From: Accumulibacter appositus
GTDB taxonomy: Bacteria > Pseudomonadota > Gammaproteobacteria > Burkholderiales > Rhodocyclaceae
Strand: one strand, 5' to 3'
Assembly: GCF_035440685.1 (NCBI RefSeq)
Contig: NZ_DAORMW010000028.1
Length of the DNA stretch: 64,000 nucleotides
This document shows, piece by piece, positions 7,654-16,309 of the stretch. The notes under the pieces are model-generated. The model saw only the letters and a program-made list of their open reading frames with translations. It had not been told where the DNA came from and did not search any database. Positions within the stretch are counted from its first letter, which is position 1; each line of letters opens with the position of its first letter. A program made the position numbers and the translations under genes.

Positions 7654-7851
7654 TTAGCGCTCTTCCGGCCTCTTCCGAGGCGGCTGCTCGGTTCCCGGCG
7701 CCAAAAACATGCCAATGCCCAGGATGATCAGCAGTAAAGGCCACCAGGTACGCAGCAATTGCCCCAGATCGACATCAAACAGGCCCAGGTTGCTGGCCAG
7801 AGCCAATACACCGATCACGATCAGCGCGATGGCGCCAACATTCCCTCTCAT
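7654..7851 (-). CDS. Small two-helix membrane protein (LiaI/DUF5668-like)
   Basis: A 65-residue protein with two hydrophobic helices (about 4-20 and 31-48) separated by a short NLGLFDVDLGQLLRTWWPL segment, ending in a basic Pro/Arg tail. The W-W-P-L-L-L-I-I-L-G-I-G pattern is typical of LiaI/LiaF-like transmembrane modules of unknown function. The start at 7851 is chosen because a strong GGGAGGAAGGAAG ribosome-binding site precedes it; an upstream in-frame ATG at 7896 lacks one. Its 3' end faces the truncated HDOD gene. No specific function can be assigned. Confidence 0.75.
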   Translation of the reverse strand: MRGNVGAIALIVIGVLALASNLGLFDVDLGQLLRTWWPLLLIILGIGMFLAPGTEQPPRKRPEER

Positions 7852-7920
7852 CTTCCTTCCTCCCAAGTGCCCCCGGCCAATGCTGCCCGACCGCATTGCG
7901 GCCCGATTCCCGGAAGCACT

Positions 7921-7950
7921 GCACTCTCCGCACTCTCTGCACTCTCCGCC
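7921..7950. repeat. Short imperfect tandem repeat
   Basis: Three near-identical units of GCACTCTCC(G/T) between the small membrane-protein gene and prpD. Likely slippage-derived; no function is evident. Confidence 0.6.
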
Positions 7951-7962
7951 GCGGCGATAGGC

Positions 7963-9405
7963 TTACGGCACATAGCGATCGAGGTAATCGTTCACCGCCA
8001 GTGTCCCCAGTCCGCGTACGTCGAGCGACGACTCGAGGATGACAGCCTGCTGCTCGGGAGTGAATCGGCGGGCCAGATGCTTCCTGAACTTCTCGAGCAG
8101 CACCGGGATACCCTCCGCACGCCGACGACGGTGACCCAGCGGGTATTCGCAGACCAGTTCGTCTGTCTGGCTGCCGTCGGCGAAAAAGACCTGTAGCGCG
8201 TTGGCGATCGACCGCTTCTCGGGATTCAGGTAGTCGGCCGAGAAGCGCTGGTCTTCGACGACCTCGATCTTGGCGCGCAAGGCATCGATGCGCGGGTCCG
8301 CTGCGGCTTCGTCCTCGTAGGCGTCAGCACTGAGTTCGCCGTTGATCAGGGCGTAAGCGACCATGTACTGCAGGCAATGATCGCGATCCGCGGGATTATG
8401 CAGCGGCCCTTTCTTGTCGATGATGCGCAGCGCCGATTCGTGGGTACGAATGACAAGCTTGTCGATTCCTGCGAGTGCTTCCAGCACCTGCGGATGCAGC
8501 TCGACCGCACATTCAACCGCCGTCTGGGCATGGAACTCGGCGGGATAACTGATCTTGAAGAGCACGTTTTCGATCACGTAGCTGCCGTACGGGCGAGAAA
8601 CTCGCAAGGCTTGCCCCTTGAACAGCGCCGCCTGGAAACCCCAAGTCCTGGCCGTCAGCGCACTCGGATAGCCCATTTCGCCCTTGAGCGAAAACAAGGC
8701 CAGCATCACCCCGCGCGCAGTCGCATCGCCAGCGGCCCAGGACTTGCGCGAACCGGTGTTCGGTGCATGCCGATAGGTACGCAGCGGATGGCCATCGACG
8801 AAAGCCTGTGAGACGGCGTTGATGATCTGTGATCGTCCGCCTCCCAACAGCCAGGTGCACACAGCGGCGGTAGCCACCTTGACCAGCAGCACGTGATCCA
8901 GGCCGACGCGATTGAAGCTGTTCTCCAGCGCCAGCACACCCTGAATCTCGTAGGCCTTGATCATCGCTTCGAGAACCTGGCGCATCGGCAACGGTGCCTG
9001 ACCGCTGGCGAGACGGGTTCGCGACAACCAATCTGCGGTGGCCAGGATGCCGCCGAGGTTATCCGATGGATGCCCCCACTCGGCCGCCAGCCAGGTGTCG
9101 TTGAAATCCAGCCAGCGGATCAGGGTGCCGATATTGAACGCCGCCTGGATCGGGTCCAGCTGAAACGCTGTTCCGGGAACGCGTGCGCCATGCGGTACGA
9201 CGGTACCCGGAACGACCGGCCCGAGCAGCTTGGTGCAGGCCGGGTAGGCAAGCGCCTCTAGGCCGCAGCCGAGGGCATCGATCAGGCAGTAACGTGCGGT
9301 ATTGAAGGCGCCGCTGGAGTCGATCTTGTAGTCCAGAACGTAGTTCGCGATATCGACCAGCAACTGATCGGGATCGGGGCGGGACTCGGGAATTCGTGAT
9401 GACAT
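7963..9405 (-). CDS. prpD: 2-methylcitrate dehydratase PrpD
   Basis: Dehydrates 2-methylcitrate in the methylcitrate cycle for propionyl-CoA oxidation. The 480-residue product has the MmgE/PrpD family length and signature blocks: DALGCGLEAL near residue 44, IRWLDFNDTW around 96-105, EWGHPSDNLGGIL, and QAFVDGHPLRTYRHAPNTGSRKSWAAGDA-type sequence in the middle. The ATG is preceded by AGGAGAAG. It lies 100 bp downstream of prpC on the same strand and is probably cotranscribed. Methylisocitrate lyase (prpB) is not in the window, so the cycle is incomplete here. Confidence 0.95.
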   Translation of the reverse strand: MSSRIPESRPDPDQLLVDIANYVLDYKIDSSGAFNTARYCLIDALGCGLEALAYPACTKLLGPVVPGTVVPHGARVPGTAFQLDPIQAAFNIGTLIRWLDFNDTWLAAEWGHPSDNLGGILATADWLSRTRLASGQAPLPMRQVLEAMIKAYEIQGVLALENSFNRVGLDHVLLVKVATAAVCTWLLGGGRSQIINAVSQAFVDGHPLRTYRHAPNTGSRKSWAAGDATARGVMLALFSLKGEMGYPSALTARTWGFQAALFKGQALRVSRPYGSYVIENVLFKISYPAEFHAQTAVECAVELHPQVLEALAGIDKLVIRTHESALRIIDKKGPLHNPADRDHCLQYMVAYALINGELSADAYEDEAAADPRIDALRAKIEVVEDQRFSADYLNPEKRSIANALQVFFADGSQTDELVCEYPLGHRRRRAEGIPVLLEKFRKHLARRFTPEQQAVILESSLDVRGLGTLAVNDYLDRYVP

Positions 9406-9505
9406 CTTGCTTCTCCTGCGGCTGCTACCGGGCCGCCCGGGTTCGCCAAAGACCGACTTGCGGTCCGCTTGCCGCCAGCTGACTGCCTCGCGAGGGCGCG
9501 TAATT

Positions 9506-10678
9506 CTAGCTGCGTTCGCCCAGGGAGACGAATTCCTGCACCTCGGGACCGACGTAGTTGGCCGACGGACGAATCAGCTTGCCGTCTATGCGCTGCTCGA
9601 TGATGTGTGCTGCCCAGCCGCTGCTCCGCGCGATCACGAACAGCGGCGTGAACATCGGCGTCGGGACCGCCAGCATGTGGTAGACCACCCCCGAGAACCA
9701 ATCGACATTGGGGAACATGCGCTTCTGCTCCCACATCACCCGCTCGATACGACTGGCGATGTCGAACAGTGCCTGATTGTCGCCATCACTGCACAGCTGC
9801 TGCGCGACGGCACGGATCACCTTGTGGCGTGGATCAGCAATGGTGTACAGGGGGTGACCGAAGCCGATGATGATTTCCCGCTTGGCCAGGCGGCTGCAAA
9901 TGTCGCTTTCGGCCTGCTGCGGATCGTGATAGCGGCTCTGAATCTCGAACGCGGCTTCGTTGGCGCCGCCATGTCGGGGGCCGCTGAGCGCCCCGATGGC
10001 ACCGCTGACCGCCGCGTAAAGGTCGGCGCCGGTCCCGGCGATGGTCCTCGCAGTGAAGGTCGAAGCGTTGAACTCGTGCTCGGCGTAGAGTACCAGCGAC
10101 TTGTCGAGGCTGCTGGCGTGCAGCGCCGAGGGCGCCTTGCCGCAGAGCAGGTGCAGAAAGTGTGCCGCGATCGAGGCGTCGTCGGTCTCGGTTTCGATGC
10201 GTCGGCCATTATGCGACCAGTGATACCAGTAAAGCAGCATCGACCCGAAGCTGGCAATCAGACGCTCGGCGATCTCGCGCGCACCGCCGGGATTGTGATC
10301 CTGCGCCTCGGGCAGAATGGTGCCCAGCGCCGAGCAGCCGCTGCGCAGCACGTCGGTCGGGTGCGCCGACGCGGGCAGGTTTTCCAGGACCGGCCGCAGC
10401 CGCACCGGCAAGCCGCGCAGGGTCTTCAGCTTCTTGCGGTACTGGTTGAGCTGGTTCAGACTCGGCAAGCGCCCATAGAGGAGCAGATAGGCCACTTCCT
10501 CGAACGTGGCGTGCTCGGCCAGGGCGATGACGTCATAGCCGCGGTAGTGAAGATCGTTACCGTTGCGGCCGACCGAACAGATCGCCGTATTGCCGGCCAC
10601 CACACCGGACAGCGCGACCGACTTCTTGCCTTTGGGCACTGCGCTCGCGGGCACTTCGTTCTTCAGCACCTCGTTCAT
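9506..10678 (-). CDS. prpC: 2-methylcitrate synthase PrpC
   Basis: Condenses propionyl-CoA with oxaloacetate to 2-methylcitrate, the first step of the methylcitrate cycle. The protein is a type I-like small citrate synthase (390 residues from the second of two adjacent ATGs, with GGGGAGGGG just upstream). Conserved features include YRGYDVIALAEHATFEEVAYLLL, the catalytic histidine regions SGPRHGGANE and GFGHPLYTIADPRH, and the C-terminal RSSGWAAHIIEQ block typical of PrpC. The pairing with prpD supports methylcitrate over citrate synthase. Such genes serve propionate turnover, for example from mixed polyhydroxyalkanoate stores in phosphate-accumulating bacteria (inference from probable relatives). 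Confidence 0.93.
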   Translation of the reverse strand: MNEVLKNEVPASAVPKGKKSVALSGVVAGNTAICSVGRNGNDLHYRGYDVIALAEHATFEEVAYLLLYGRLPSLNQLNQYRKKLKTLRGLPVRLRPVLENLPASAHPTDVLRSGCSALGTILPEAQDHNPGGAREIAERLIASFGSMLLYWYHWSHNGRRIETETDDASIAAHFLHLLCGKAPSALHASSLDKSLVLYAEHEFNASTFTARTIAGTGADLYAAVSGAIGALSGPRHGGANEAAFEIQSRYHDPQQAESDICSRLAKREIIIGFGHPLYTIADPRHKVIRAVAQQLCSDGDNQALFDIASRIERVMWEQKRMFPNVDWFSGVVYHMLAVPTPMFTPLFVIARSSGWAAHIIEQRIDGKLIRPSANYVGPEVQEFVSLGERS

Positions 10679-10815
10679 CATCCCCTCCCCTGGCCAGCCA
10701 GCCGGCACGTTGCGGACGAGTATTCCCGAGCTTGGCCCTCGCGGTCAACAGCGGCTGCGCGCTTTCAGCCGTCGTCTGTCGGTGGCAGGCATGCGCTCGC
10801 CCACGCTGCGATAAG

Positions 10816-11355
10816 TCAGTCCCCGGAGTAGTCCGACTCCTGGCCTCCGGCAAGGCTGGCATCGGCAGCACTGTCCGAGCGCAGTCCTTCTGCGGCGGGC
10901 AGGCGTGCCGGCGGCAGAAAGGCCAGGGTGCAGGCACTTTCATGCCCGATCAAGGGTTTCGGCAGCGGCACGATTTCCACATCGGTGACCCCGACTTCGA
11001 TCATTCCCAGGCGTTCGGCCGCCGCCCGCGAGAGGTCGATGACCCGGCTGCGATGGCCCATGCGATCGTTGATCCGGACCACCACGCAGTAGGCGGAAAA
11101 AGGGCGGCGGACGGCAACCACCGTTCCCAGTGGGAAGCGATTGCTCGCCGCCGAAAGCTTGCTGTGATGAAAGGTTTTGCCCGAGGCAGTTCTGCGGCCG
11201 GTAAATCGTTTGCCGTAGAAACTCGCCCGACCGGAAAGAATTGACGGCATTTCCGGCCACTCGCCGGCCCGCTTGAGAAGCGTCGCGGATTCGCCGAGCG
11301 CCGGTCCAGAAACCGCGGACAGGGCCAGGGCGAGCAGCGCCAACAGCCGCTTCAC
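10816..11355 (-). CDS. RlpA-like septal ring/lytic transglycosylase domain protein (short form)
   Basis: Exported double-psi beta-barrel protein. From a GTG at 11355 the 179-residue product opens with a signal peptide (KRLLALLALALSAVSGPALG), followed by the RlpA core: GRASFYGKRFTGRRTASGKTF, LPLGT-like FPLGTVVAV, and VVVRINDRMGHRSRVIDLS. In RlpA, such Asp residues cut peptidoglycan glycans lacking stem peptides. There is no SPOR domain and no lipobox, unlike the RlpA at 17407. The start is uncertain because no clear ribosome-binding site is visible and the frame extends up to 11448. It appears to be transcribed alone, 137 bp downstream of prpC. Confidence 0.8.
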   Translation of the reverse strand: MKRLLALLALALSAVSGPALGESATLLKRAGEWPEMPSILSGRASFYGKRFTGRRTASGKTFHHSKLSAASNRFPLGTVVAVRRPFSAYCVVVRINDRMGHRSRVIDLSRAAAERLGMIEVGVTDVEIVPLPKPLIGHESACTLAFLPPARLPAAEGLRSDSAADASLAGGQESDYSGD

Positions 11356-11678
11356 CGAACGCAGGCCCAGGCCAGCGCCAGCCCGGCAAGCTGTCGCATG
11401 GGCAGCAGCGCTGGTCGCCGGGCCGCGATCACCGCCACCGCCTGCCATTCAGCTGCCAAGGGCAAGGACCGCTAAAGCCAGCCCACAGCTCGGCAAAGCG
11501 CTTACAATTCCAGTTTTTTGTGCACAATGGCGCATGCAAGGTCCCCCCGCGGTGGCATCCGGTCACCAGTAATGGCGCAAGCTGCTAAGAATAGCCTGCT
11601 CACTGGCGCCCGCACAAGCCACACAGCGATCTCCCCTGCCCCCTGCCGGGCACCGGCATTGCCCTGAAGGCGGTCGAA
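11356..11678. other. 323 bp divergent intergenic region
   Basis: Lies between the RlpA-like gene (leftward) and the VTT membrane-protein gene (rightward), so it should hold both promoters. A TTACAAT segment near 11502 could be a -10 for the rightward gene, but no matching -35 was found. No RNA gene or repeat was seen. Confidence 0.4.
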
Positions 11679-12197
11679 ATGAGAACTCACCTGCTTCCCG
11701 ACTGGTTACGCGCGCTGCTGATGCGCAGCGTCGGCTATCGCCACTATTCGCTGGTCGTTGCAGTCATCGCCTTCGTGACCACCATCACCTTCAGCTTTCC
11801 TTTCATCGCCGTACTGATCCCCGCCGTGCTGCTGGCGCCGCGGCGCTGGCGCACGCTCGGCCTGCTCTGCGGCCTGGCCAGCGGCTGCGGGGCGGCCGTG
11901 TTGGTCGAAATTTTCCAGTACCTGGGTTGGGAGTTCATCGCCGCCCGCTACCCTGAACTGGTGAGCATGGAAGTCTGGCAGCAGGCCAGCGAATGGCTGC
12001 AAAGCTGGGGCCTGCTGGCCGTCCTTCTTATCGCCGGCTCGCCGATGCCACAGACCCCGGCCCTGCTGTTCTGCGCTCTGGCCGACGTCTCGTCGCTGGG
12101 GATTCTGGCGGCGGTGGCTATCGGCAAGACGGCCAAGTACCTGTTCATGGGCTGGGCCACCGCCCACTACCCCTCGCGCTTCATTCGCTACAACTGA
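11679..12197 (+). CDS. VTT/DedA-type membrane protein, YqaA-like
   Basis: A 172-residue inner-membrane protein with four to five hydrophobic segments (about 26-50, 58-78, 108-125, 131-160). The pattern FSFPFIAVLIPAVLLAPRRW and the later GSPMPQTPALLFCALADVSSLGILAAVAIGKTAKYLFMGW with conserved G-x-P and G-K-x-x-K-Y match VTT (SNARE-associated/DedA) proteins of the YqaA branch. Family members are linked to membrane-potential or lipid-carrier homeostasis, but no substrate is assigned here. It stands alone, convergent with lipA. Confidence 0.75.
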   Translation: MRTHLLPDWLRALLMRSVGYRHYSLVVAVIAFVTTITFSFPFIAVLIPAVLLAPRRWRTLGLLCGLASGCGAAVLVEIFQYLGWEFIAARYPELVSMEVWQQASEWLQSWGLLAVLLIAGSPMPQTPALLFCALADVSSLGILAAVAIGKTAKYLFMGWATAHYPSRFIRYN

Positions 12198-12248
12198 CTA
12201 CCGCCGGTGCGGCCGGCTCGCAATGAACGAAGCGCCAGGCGCCCGCGT

Positions 12249-13250
12249 TCAGGCGACGCCAGCGCTTTCTGCCTGCACGTCCGCCCAGTAGCTCGAACGC
12301 ACCATCGGCCCGCAGGCGGCGCCGGTAAAGCCCATCGCCAGTGCCTGCTGCTCGTACATTTTGAAGGTCTCCGGATGGACGTAGCGAGCAACCGGCAGGT
12401 GGTGGCTCGACGGCGCCAGATACTGACCAATGGTAAGCATTTCGACATCGTTGGCACGCAGGTCGCGCAGCACCTCGATGATCTCTTCGTCGGTCTCGCC
12501 GAGGCCGACCATCAATCCCGATTTGGTCGGAATCTGCGGGTAGCGCGCCTTGAAGCCCTTCATGAAAGCCAGCGAATGCGCGTAGTCGGCGCCCGGACGC
12601 GCCTGCCGGTAGAGCCTCGGCACGGTCTCCATGTTGTGATTGAGGACGTCGGGCAAGGACCTGCCGAGCACCTCCAGAGCGATCTCCATGCGCCCGCGAA
12701 AGTCCGGGACCAGGGTTTCGATGGTCGTCGTCGGCGAGCTGCGACGCACGGCGCTGATGACATCGACGAAATGCTGCGCGCCGCCGTCGCGCAGGTCGTC
12801 GCGATCAACGCTGGTGATCACCACGTAGCGCAGCTGCAGGCTGGCAACGCTGTCCGCCAGATGCGCAGGCTCGTCGATATCCGGCGGTAGCGGTTTGCCA
12901 TGGCCGACGTCGCAAAACGGACAGCGCCGCGTACAGACGTCACCAAGAATCATGAAGGTCGCCGTGCCGCGACCGAAGCATTCGCCGATGTTCGGGCAAG
13001 CGGCCTCTTCGCACACGGTGTGCAGTTTCTGCTCGCGCAGCATTTTTTTGATTTCGCCAAAGCGCCCCGTGGCGTTGCCGGCCTTGACGCGAATCCAGTC
13101 CGGCTTGCGCTGCGGGGCCTGCGGGATGATCTTGATTGGAATGCGCGCCGTCTTCAGCTCGCCCCGCTCCTTGACACCGGCGACGCGGGCGGCCGGCCTG
13201 CCGACGCTGCTCGCCTGCTCCCGTTCCTGATCCTGATCCTGATTGCTCAT
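12249..13250 (-). CDS. lipA: Lipoyl synthase
   Basis: Radical SAM enzyme inserting two sulfur atoms into protein-bound octanoyl groups to form lipoyl cofactors. The 333-residue product has both iron-sulfur signatures: the auxiliary cluster CEEAACPNIGEC (Cys 80, 85, 91) and the radical SAM CTRRCPFC (106, 110, 113), plus the C-terminal RSSY serine. It is the last gene of dacC-dat-ybeD-lipB-lipA, 2 bp after lipB. Its N-terminus encodes a Gln-Asp run from a hexamer repeat (13225-13243), outside the catalytic domain. Confidence 0.98.
   Translation of the reverse strand: MSNQDQDQEREQASSVGRPAARVAGVKERGELKTARIPIKIIPQAPQRKPDWIRVKAGNATGRFGEIKKMLREQKLHTVCEEAACPNIGECFGRGTATFMILGDVCTRRCPFCDVGHGKPLPPDIDEPAHLADSVASLQLRYVVITSVDRDDLRDGGAQHFVDVISAVRRSSPTTTIETLVPDFRGRMEIALEVLGRSLPDVLNHNMETVPRLYRQARPGADYAHSLAFMKGFKARYPQIPTKSGLMVGLGETDEEIIEVLRDLRANDVEMLTIGQYLAPSSHHLPVARYVHPETFKMYEQQALAMGFTGAACGPMVRSSYWADVQAESAGVA
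13225..13243. repeat. Hexamer tandem repeat inside the lipA 5' coding region
   Basis: Just over three copies of TCCTGA (plus strand) encode the Q-D-Q-D run near the LipA N-terminus. Copy-number change would keep the frame, so only tail length would vary. Confidence 0.7.
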
Positions 13251-13252
13251 CG

Positions 13253-13978
13253 TTACCTGCGCTCCAGTTGTACTGCCAGATGGTCAGCCAAGACCGTCGC
13301 CGCTTGCGACGGGGTCAGCGAAATGCCGAGGTCCCGCGTCTGGGTGACCGCCAGACCGGGGTAGCCGCAAGGATTGATTGCCGCAAAGGGCGACAGATCC
13401 ATGTCCACGTTCAAGCTGACGCCGTGATAGCTATGGCCCCTGCGCACGCGCAAACCGAGCGCAGCCACTTTGGCCGCAGCCACATAGACCCCCGGCGCAC
13501 CCGCATGCCTTTCCGCCAGCACGCCGTGCGCAGCAAGGAGGTCGATCACCGCCTGCTCGATGGCGCTGACCAGCTGGCGAACTTTCAGCTGGCGCCGGCC
13601 GAGGTCGAGCAGGGCGTAGATGACCACCTGACCAGGTCCGTGATAGGTGATCTGGCCACCGCGATCGCTGTTCACCAGAGGGATGCCGAGATCGGTCAGC
13701 AAGTGCTCGGCTCTGCCCGCCTGACCGAGAGTGAAGACCGGCGGGTGCTCGCAACACCAAAGTTCGTCGGCGGTCTGCTCGCTGCGCGCGGCTGTAAAGT
13801 CGATCATCGCCTGCCAGGTCTGCAGGTACTCGACACGACCGAGATTGCGGACCAACAAGCCGGCCTTCGCCATTCGGCCCGGCAGGGCATCAGCCTCGCC
13901 GCCAACACACTCATCCATCGCGACCGCATCCAAGGCAACGACTGAACGCGACGCGAGGCGCCGCTTTTCGTCGCTCAT
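13253..13978 (-). CDS. lipB: Octanoyl-[ACP]:protein N-octanoyltransferase LipB
   Basis: Transfers octanoate from acyl carrier protein to lipoyl domains, giving LipA its substrate. The 241-residue protein contains the RGGQITYHGPGQVVIY block, the catalytic lysine in AAAKVAALGLRVRRG (K170) and the catalytic cysteine in INPCGYPGL (C204). The start at 13978 forms ATGA with the end of ybeD and is therefore favoured. It gives an N-terminal extension of about 35 residues relative to E. coli, and an internal ATG at 13873 is the alternative. It is cotranscribed with ybeD and lipA. Confidence 0.96.
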   Translation of the reverse strand: MSDEKRRLASRSVVALDAVAMDECVGGEADALPGRMAKAGLLVRNLGRVEYLQTWQAMIDFTAARSEQTADELWCCEHPPVFTLGQAGRAEHLLTDLGIPLVNSDRGGQITYHGPGQVVIYALLDLGRRQLKVRQLVSAIEQAVIDLLAAHGVLAERHAGAPGVYVAAAKVAALGLRVRRGHSYHGVSLNVDMDLSPFAAINPCGYPGLAVTQTRDLGISLTPSQAATVLADHLAVQLERR

Positions 13979-14244
13979 AGGACGATCTTGACTAGCGGGT
14001 GACTGCTTAGTTCCCGGTATAGGGTGTCGAGTTGCGCGCGACTGGTGGCCTTGATGGTGCAGGTCAGACTGACGTACTTGCCGCCACTCGAAGCACGCAT
14101 GCTCATCGTCGCGCCGTCGAAATCGGGCGCATGCCGCAGCACAACCGCAAGCACCTCCTGTGCCAGGGCGCTGTCGGCCAGACCCATTATCTTGAGGGGA
14201 AAGGCACAGGGAAAGTCGAACAGGCCGTCGCGCTCATCAGCCAT
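13975..14244 (-). CDS. ybeD: YbeD/DUF493 family protein
   Basis: Small ACT-like regulatory domain protein (89 residues from the ATG at 14244) with the family pattern FDFPCAFPLKIMG, SSGGKYVSLTCTI and HPLVKIVL at the C-terminus. Members sit beside dacA and lipB across proteobacteria. The biochemical role is unresolved, though a regulatory tie to lipoate metabolism is often assumed. The start is set where ATGGCTGA overlaps the end of the aminotransferase gene. An in-frame ATG at 14268 would add 8 residues. Confidence 0.9.
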   Translation of the reverse strand: MADERDGLFDFPCAFPLKIMGLADSALAQEVLAVVLRHAPDFDGATMSMRASSGGKYVSLTCTIKATSRAQLDTLYRELSSHPLVKIVL

Positions 14245-15112
14245 CGCCGCGACCACCGCCTTCACCATCGCGCGCGACCCGCTGACGGTAGGCGCTGTAC
14301 CAGGCCTGCATCCTGCGTACGGCCGGGCCGGGCTTGCCGCTGCCGACTGGCTGGCCGTCGAGACGGGTGATCGGCAGGACTTCGCGTGTCGAGGAGGTCA
14401 GCCACAGTTCGTCGGCGACGCGCAACTCGGCCTCGGCAATATCGCGCAGCTGGCATGGCATGGCATGCGCTGCGGCCAGTTCGAGAACCAGATCGTAGGT
14501 GATTCCCGCCAGCATGCGGTGATCCCGCTGCGGTGCCAGCAGCACATTGTCCTTGACCACGAAAATGTTCGACGTTGCCCCCTCGCTGAGCATGCCGTCG
14601 CGCAGCAGAATCGTTTCCGCGGCGCCGACGTCGATCGCCTGTTGACGAAGGAGCACGTTGGGAAGCAGCGAGACGGTTTTCAGGTGGCAGCGCAACCAGC
14701 GGTTGTCGACCGCACTGAGTACGGCAATGCCGTCTTCGCGTTGCGCGGTCAAGGACGGCAAGGCGGTCGAGAAGATGAAGACCGTCGGCGGCAGATCTTT
14801 CGGGAAGCTCTGGTCACGCTTGCTGTCGGCGCCACGCGTCACCTGCAGGTACAGCGACTGATCGTCGAAGTCGCTTTCGCTGATCACCCGTTGCAGGCGT
14901 TCGCGCCACTCGCCGGCGCTGTGTGGATTGGCCAGCGCAATGCCGTCGAGCGTGCGCTGCAGGCGCGTCAGGTGTTCCTCCAGCCGGAACGCACGCCGGT
15001 CATAGACCGGGATGACTTCGTAGGCACCGTCGCCAAAGAGGAAGCCGCGATCGAGCGGCGAGATCCTGGCCTCGGCAAGCGGCAGGAATTGCCCGTTGAG
15101 ATAGGCCGTCAT
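14237..15112 (-). CDS. dat: D-amino acid aminotransferase (class IV, PLP)
   Basis: Fold-type IV PLP aminotransferase. The 291-residue product shows the PLP lysine in RCHLKTVSLLPNVL (K145), the early DRGFLFGDGAYEV block and the phosphate-binding EGATSNIFVV and AGITYD segments. D-amino acid aminotransferase is favoured over branched-chain aminotransferase or aminodeoxychorismate lyase because of the RCHLKTVSLLPNVL context and its position between a D,D-carboxypeptidase gene and the lipoate genes, an order common in betaproteobacteria. It would supply or recycle D-Ala and D-Glu for peptidoglycan. It lies 34 bp after dacC. Confidence 0.88.
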   Translation of the reverse strand: MTAYLNGQFLPLAEARISPLDRGFLFGDGAYEVIPVYDRRAFRLEEHLTRLQRTLDGIALANPHSAGEWRERLQRVISESDFDDQSLYLQVTRGADSKRDQSFPKDLPPTVFIFSTALPSLTAQREDGIAVLSAVDNRWLRCHLKTVSLLPNVLLRQQAIDVGAAETILLRDGMLSEGATSNIFVVKDNVLLAPQRDHRMLAGITYDLVLELAAAHAMPCQLRDIAEAELRVADELWLTSSTREVLPITRLDGQPVGSGKPGPAVRRMQAWYSAYRQRVARDGEGGGRGDG

Positions 15113-15146
15113 CGGCGGTCTTCCGTCGTCACTTCAGGCGCGGCAC

Positions 15147-16280
15147 CTAGTTGAACCACATCCGCACGGTGTCTATCACCCGGCCGACGATCCCCGCGAC
15201 CGGCACTGCTTCAAGCGCGACAACCGGGTAGTCGCCGTAGGGCTTGCCATCGACGCTGACTTTCAGCGTCGCCAGCGTTTGCCCCACGTTCACCGGTGCC
15301 AGCAAGGGCTGTTGGGAAACCAGCTCGGTCTGGATCTTCGGCCCGAAACCCTTGGGCACGACGATCACCAGATCGTCGGCAAAACCGATATTGACCGTGG
15401 CTTCCTTGCCTTTCCAGACTTTCAGATTGGAAACCGGAGCGTTCTTGGCATACAACTGCACGCCATCGTAGAACTGGAAGCCGTAGTTGAGCAGCTTCAG
15501 CGACTCCTGGATGCGCACACTCGAAGACGACGCACCGAGGACCACTGACAGCAAGCGGCGCGGACCGCGTTTCGCCGACGACACCAGACAGTAACCCGCA
15601 GCATTGGTGTAACCGGTCTTGAGACCGTCGACCGTCGGATCGATCCACAGCAGGCGGTTGCGATTCGGCTGCGTGATGTTGTTGTAGGTATATTCCTTCA
15701 TTGAATAGTACTTGGCGTACTCGTCGGGGAAATCGCGAATCAGTGCGGAGGCCAGAGTTGCCAGGTCGCGAGCGGTGGTGTAGTGGTCGGGGTCGGGCAA
15801 GCCGTTCGAGTTGCGAAACTGAGAGCCCGTCATACCCAGTCGCCGCGCCTCGCGATTCATCATCTGTGCGAAGTTTTCTTCGTCGCCGGCAATGGCTTCG
15901 GACAAGGCGACACAGGCGTCATTTCCCGACTGAACGATCATACCCTTGAGCAAATCGTCGACTTTGACCTCGGTCCCCACCTGGATAAACATCCTGGAAC
16001 CGCCGGTCTTCCATGCCTTGCGCGAAATCAGCACTTCCTGGTCGAGCTTGAGGGTTCCCTGCTTGAGTGCCGAGAAAGCCAGGTAAGCCGTCATCAGTTT
16101 GGTCAGCGACGCCGGTTCGAGGCGCTCGTCTGGCGCCTGGGCGGCAAGCTCCTGGCCCGAAGTCATCTCGACCAGCAGCCATGACTTGGCGGCCAGTGCC
16201 GGCGGCGTCGGTAGCTGTTGGGCAAACGCGAGGATGGGGAGACAAAGCACAACGAAAAGCAGAGAGCGTAGCTTGAGCAT
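15147..16280 (-). CDS. dacC: D-alanyl-D-alanine carboxypeptidase (PBP5/6 type)
   Basis: Trims the terminal D-Ala from peptidoglycan stem pentapeptides in the periplasm. The 377-residue product has a signal peptide (1-20), the serine beta-lactamase-fold motifs SLTK (58-61), SGN (118-120) and KTG (221-223), a PBP5 C-terminal beta domain, and an amphipathic C-terminal anchor (GIVGRVIDTVRMWF). The ATG at 16280 is preferred to a GTG at 16292 because the predicted transcript start near 16303 leaves a more usual leader. First gene of the dac-dat-ybeD-lipB-lipA operon. The choice between dacA and dacC as symbol is nominal. Confidence 0.95.
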   Translation of the reverse strand: MLKLRSLLFVVLCLPILAFAQQLPTPPALAAKSWLLVEMTSGQELAAQAPDERLEPASLTKLMTAYLAFSALKQGTLKLDQEVLISRKAWKTGGSRMFIQVGTEVKVDDLLKGMIVQSGNDACVALSEAIAGDEENFAQMMNREARRLGMTGSQFRNSNGLPDPDHYTTARDLATLASALIRDFPDEYAKYYSMKEYTYNNITQPNRNRLLWIDPTVDGLKTGYTNAAGYCLVSSAKRGPRRLLSVVLGASSSSVRIQESLKLLNYGFQFYDGVQLYAKNAPVSNLKVWKGKEATVNIGFADDLVIVVPKGFGPKIQTELVSQQPLLAPVNVGQTLATLKVSVDGKPYGDYPVVALEAVPVAGIVGRVIDTVRMWFN

Positions 16281-16309
16281 GGCAGGGTTCACGGCAAAAA
16301 AAGAAACGG

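Noticed and set aside
9407..10831. 474-codon plus-strand frame opposite prpC
   Set aside because: Nearly full-length mirror of prpC; the minus-strand product matches citrate-synthase motifs and the plus-strand one matches nothing.
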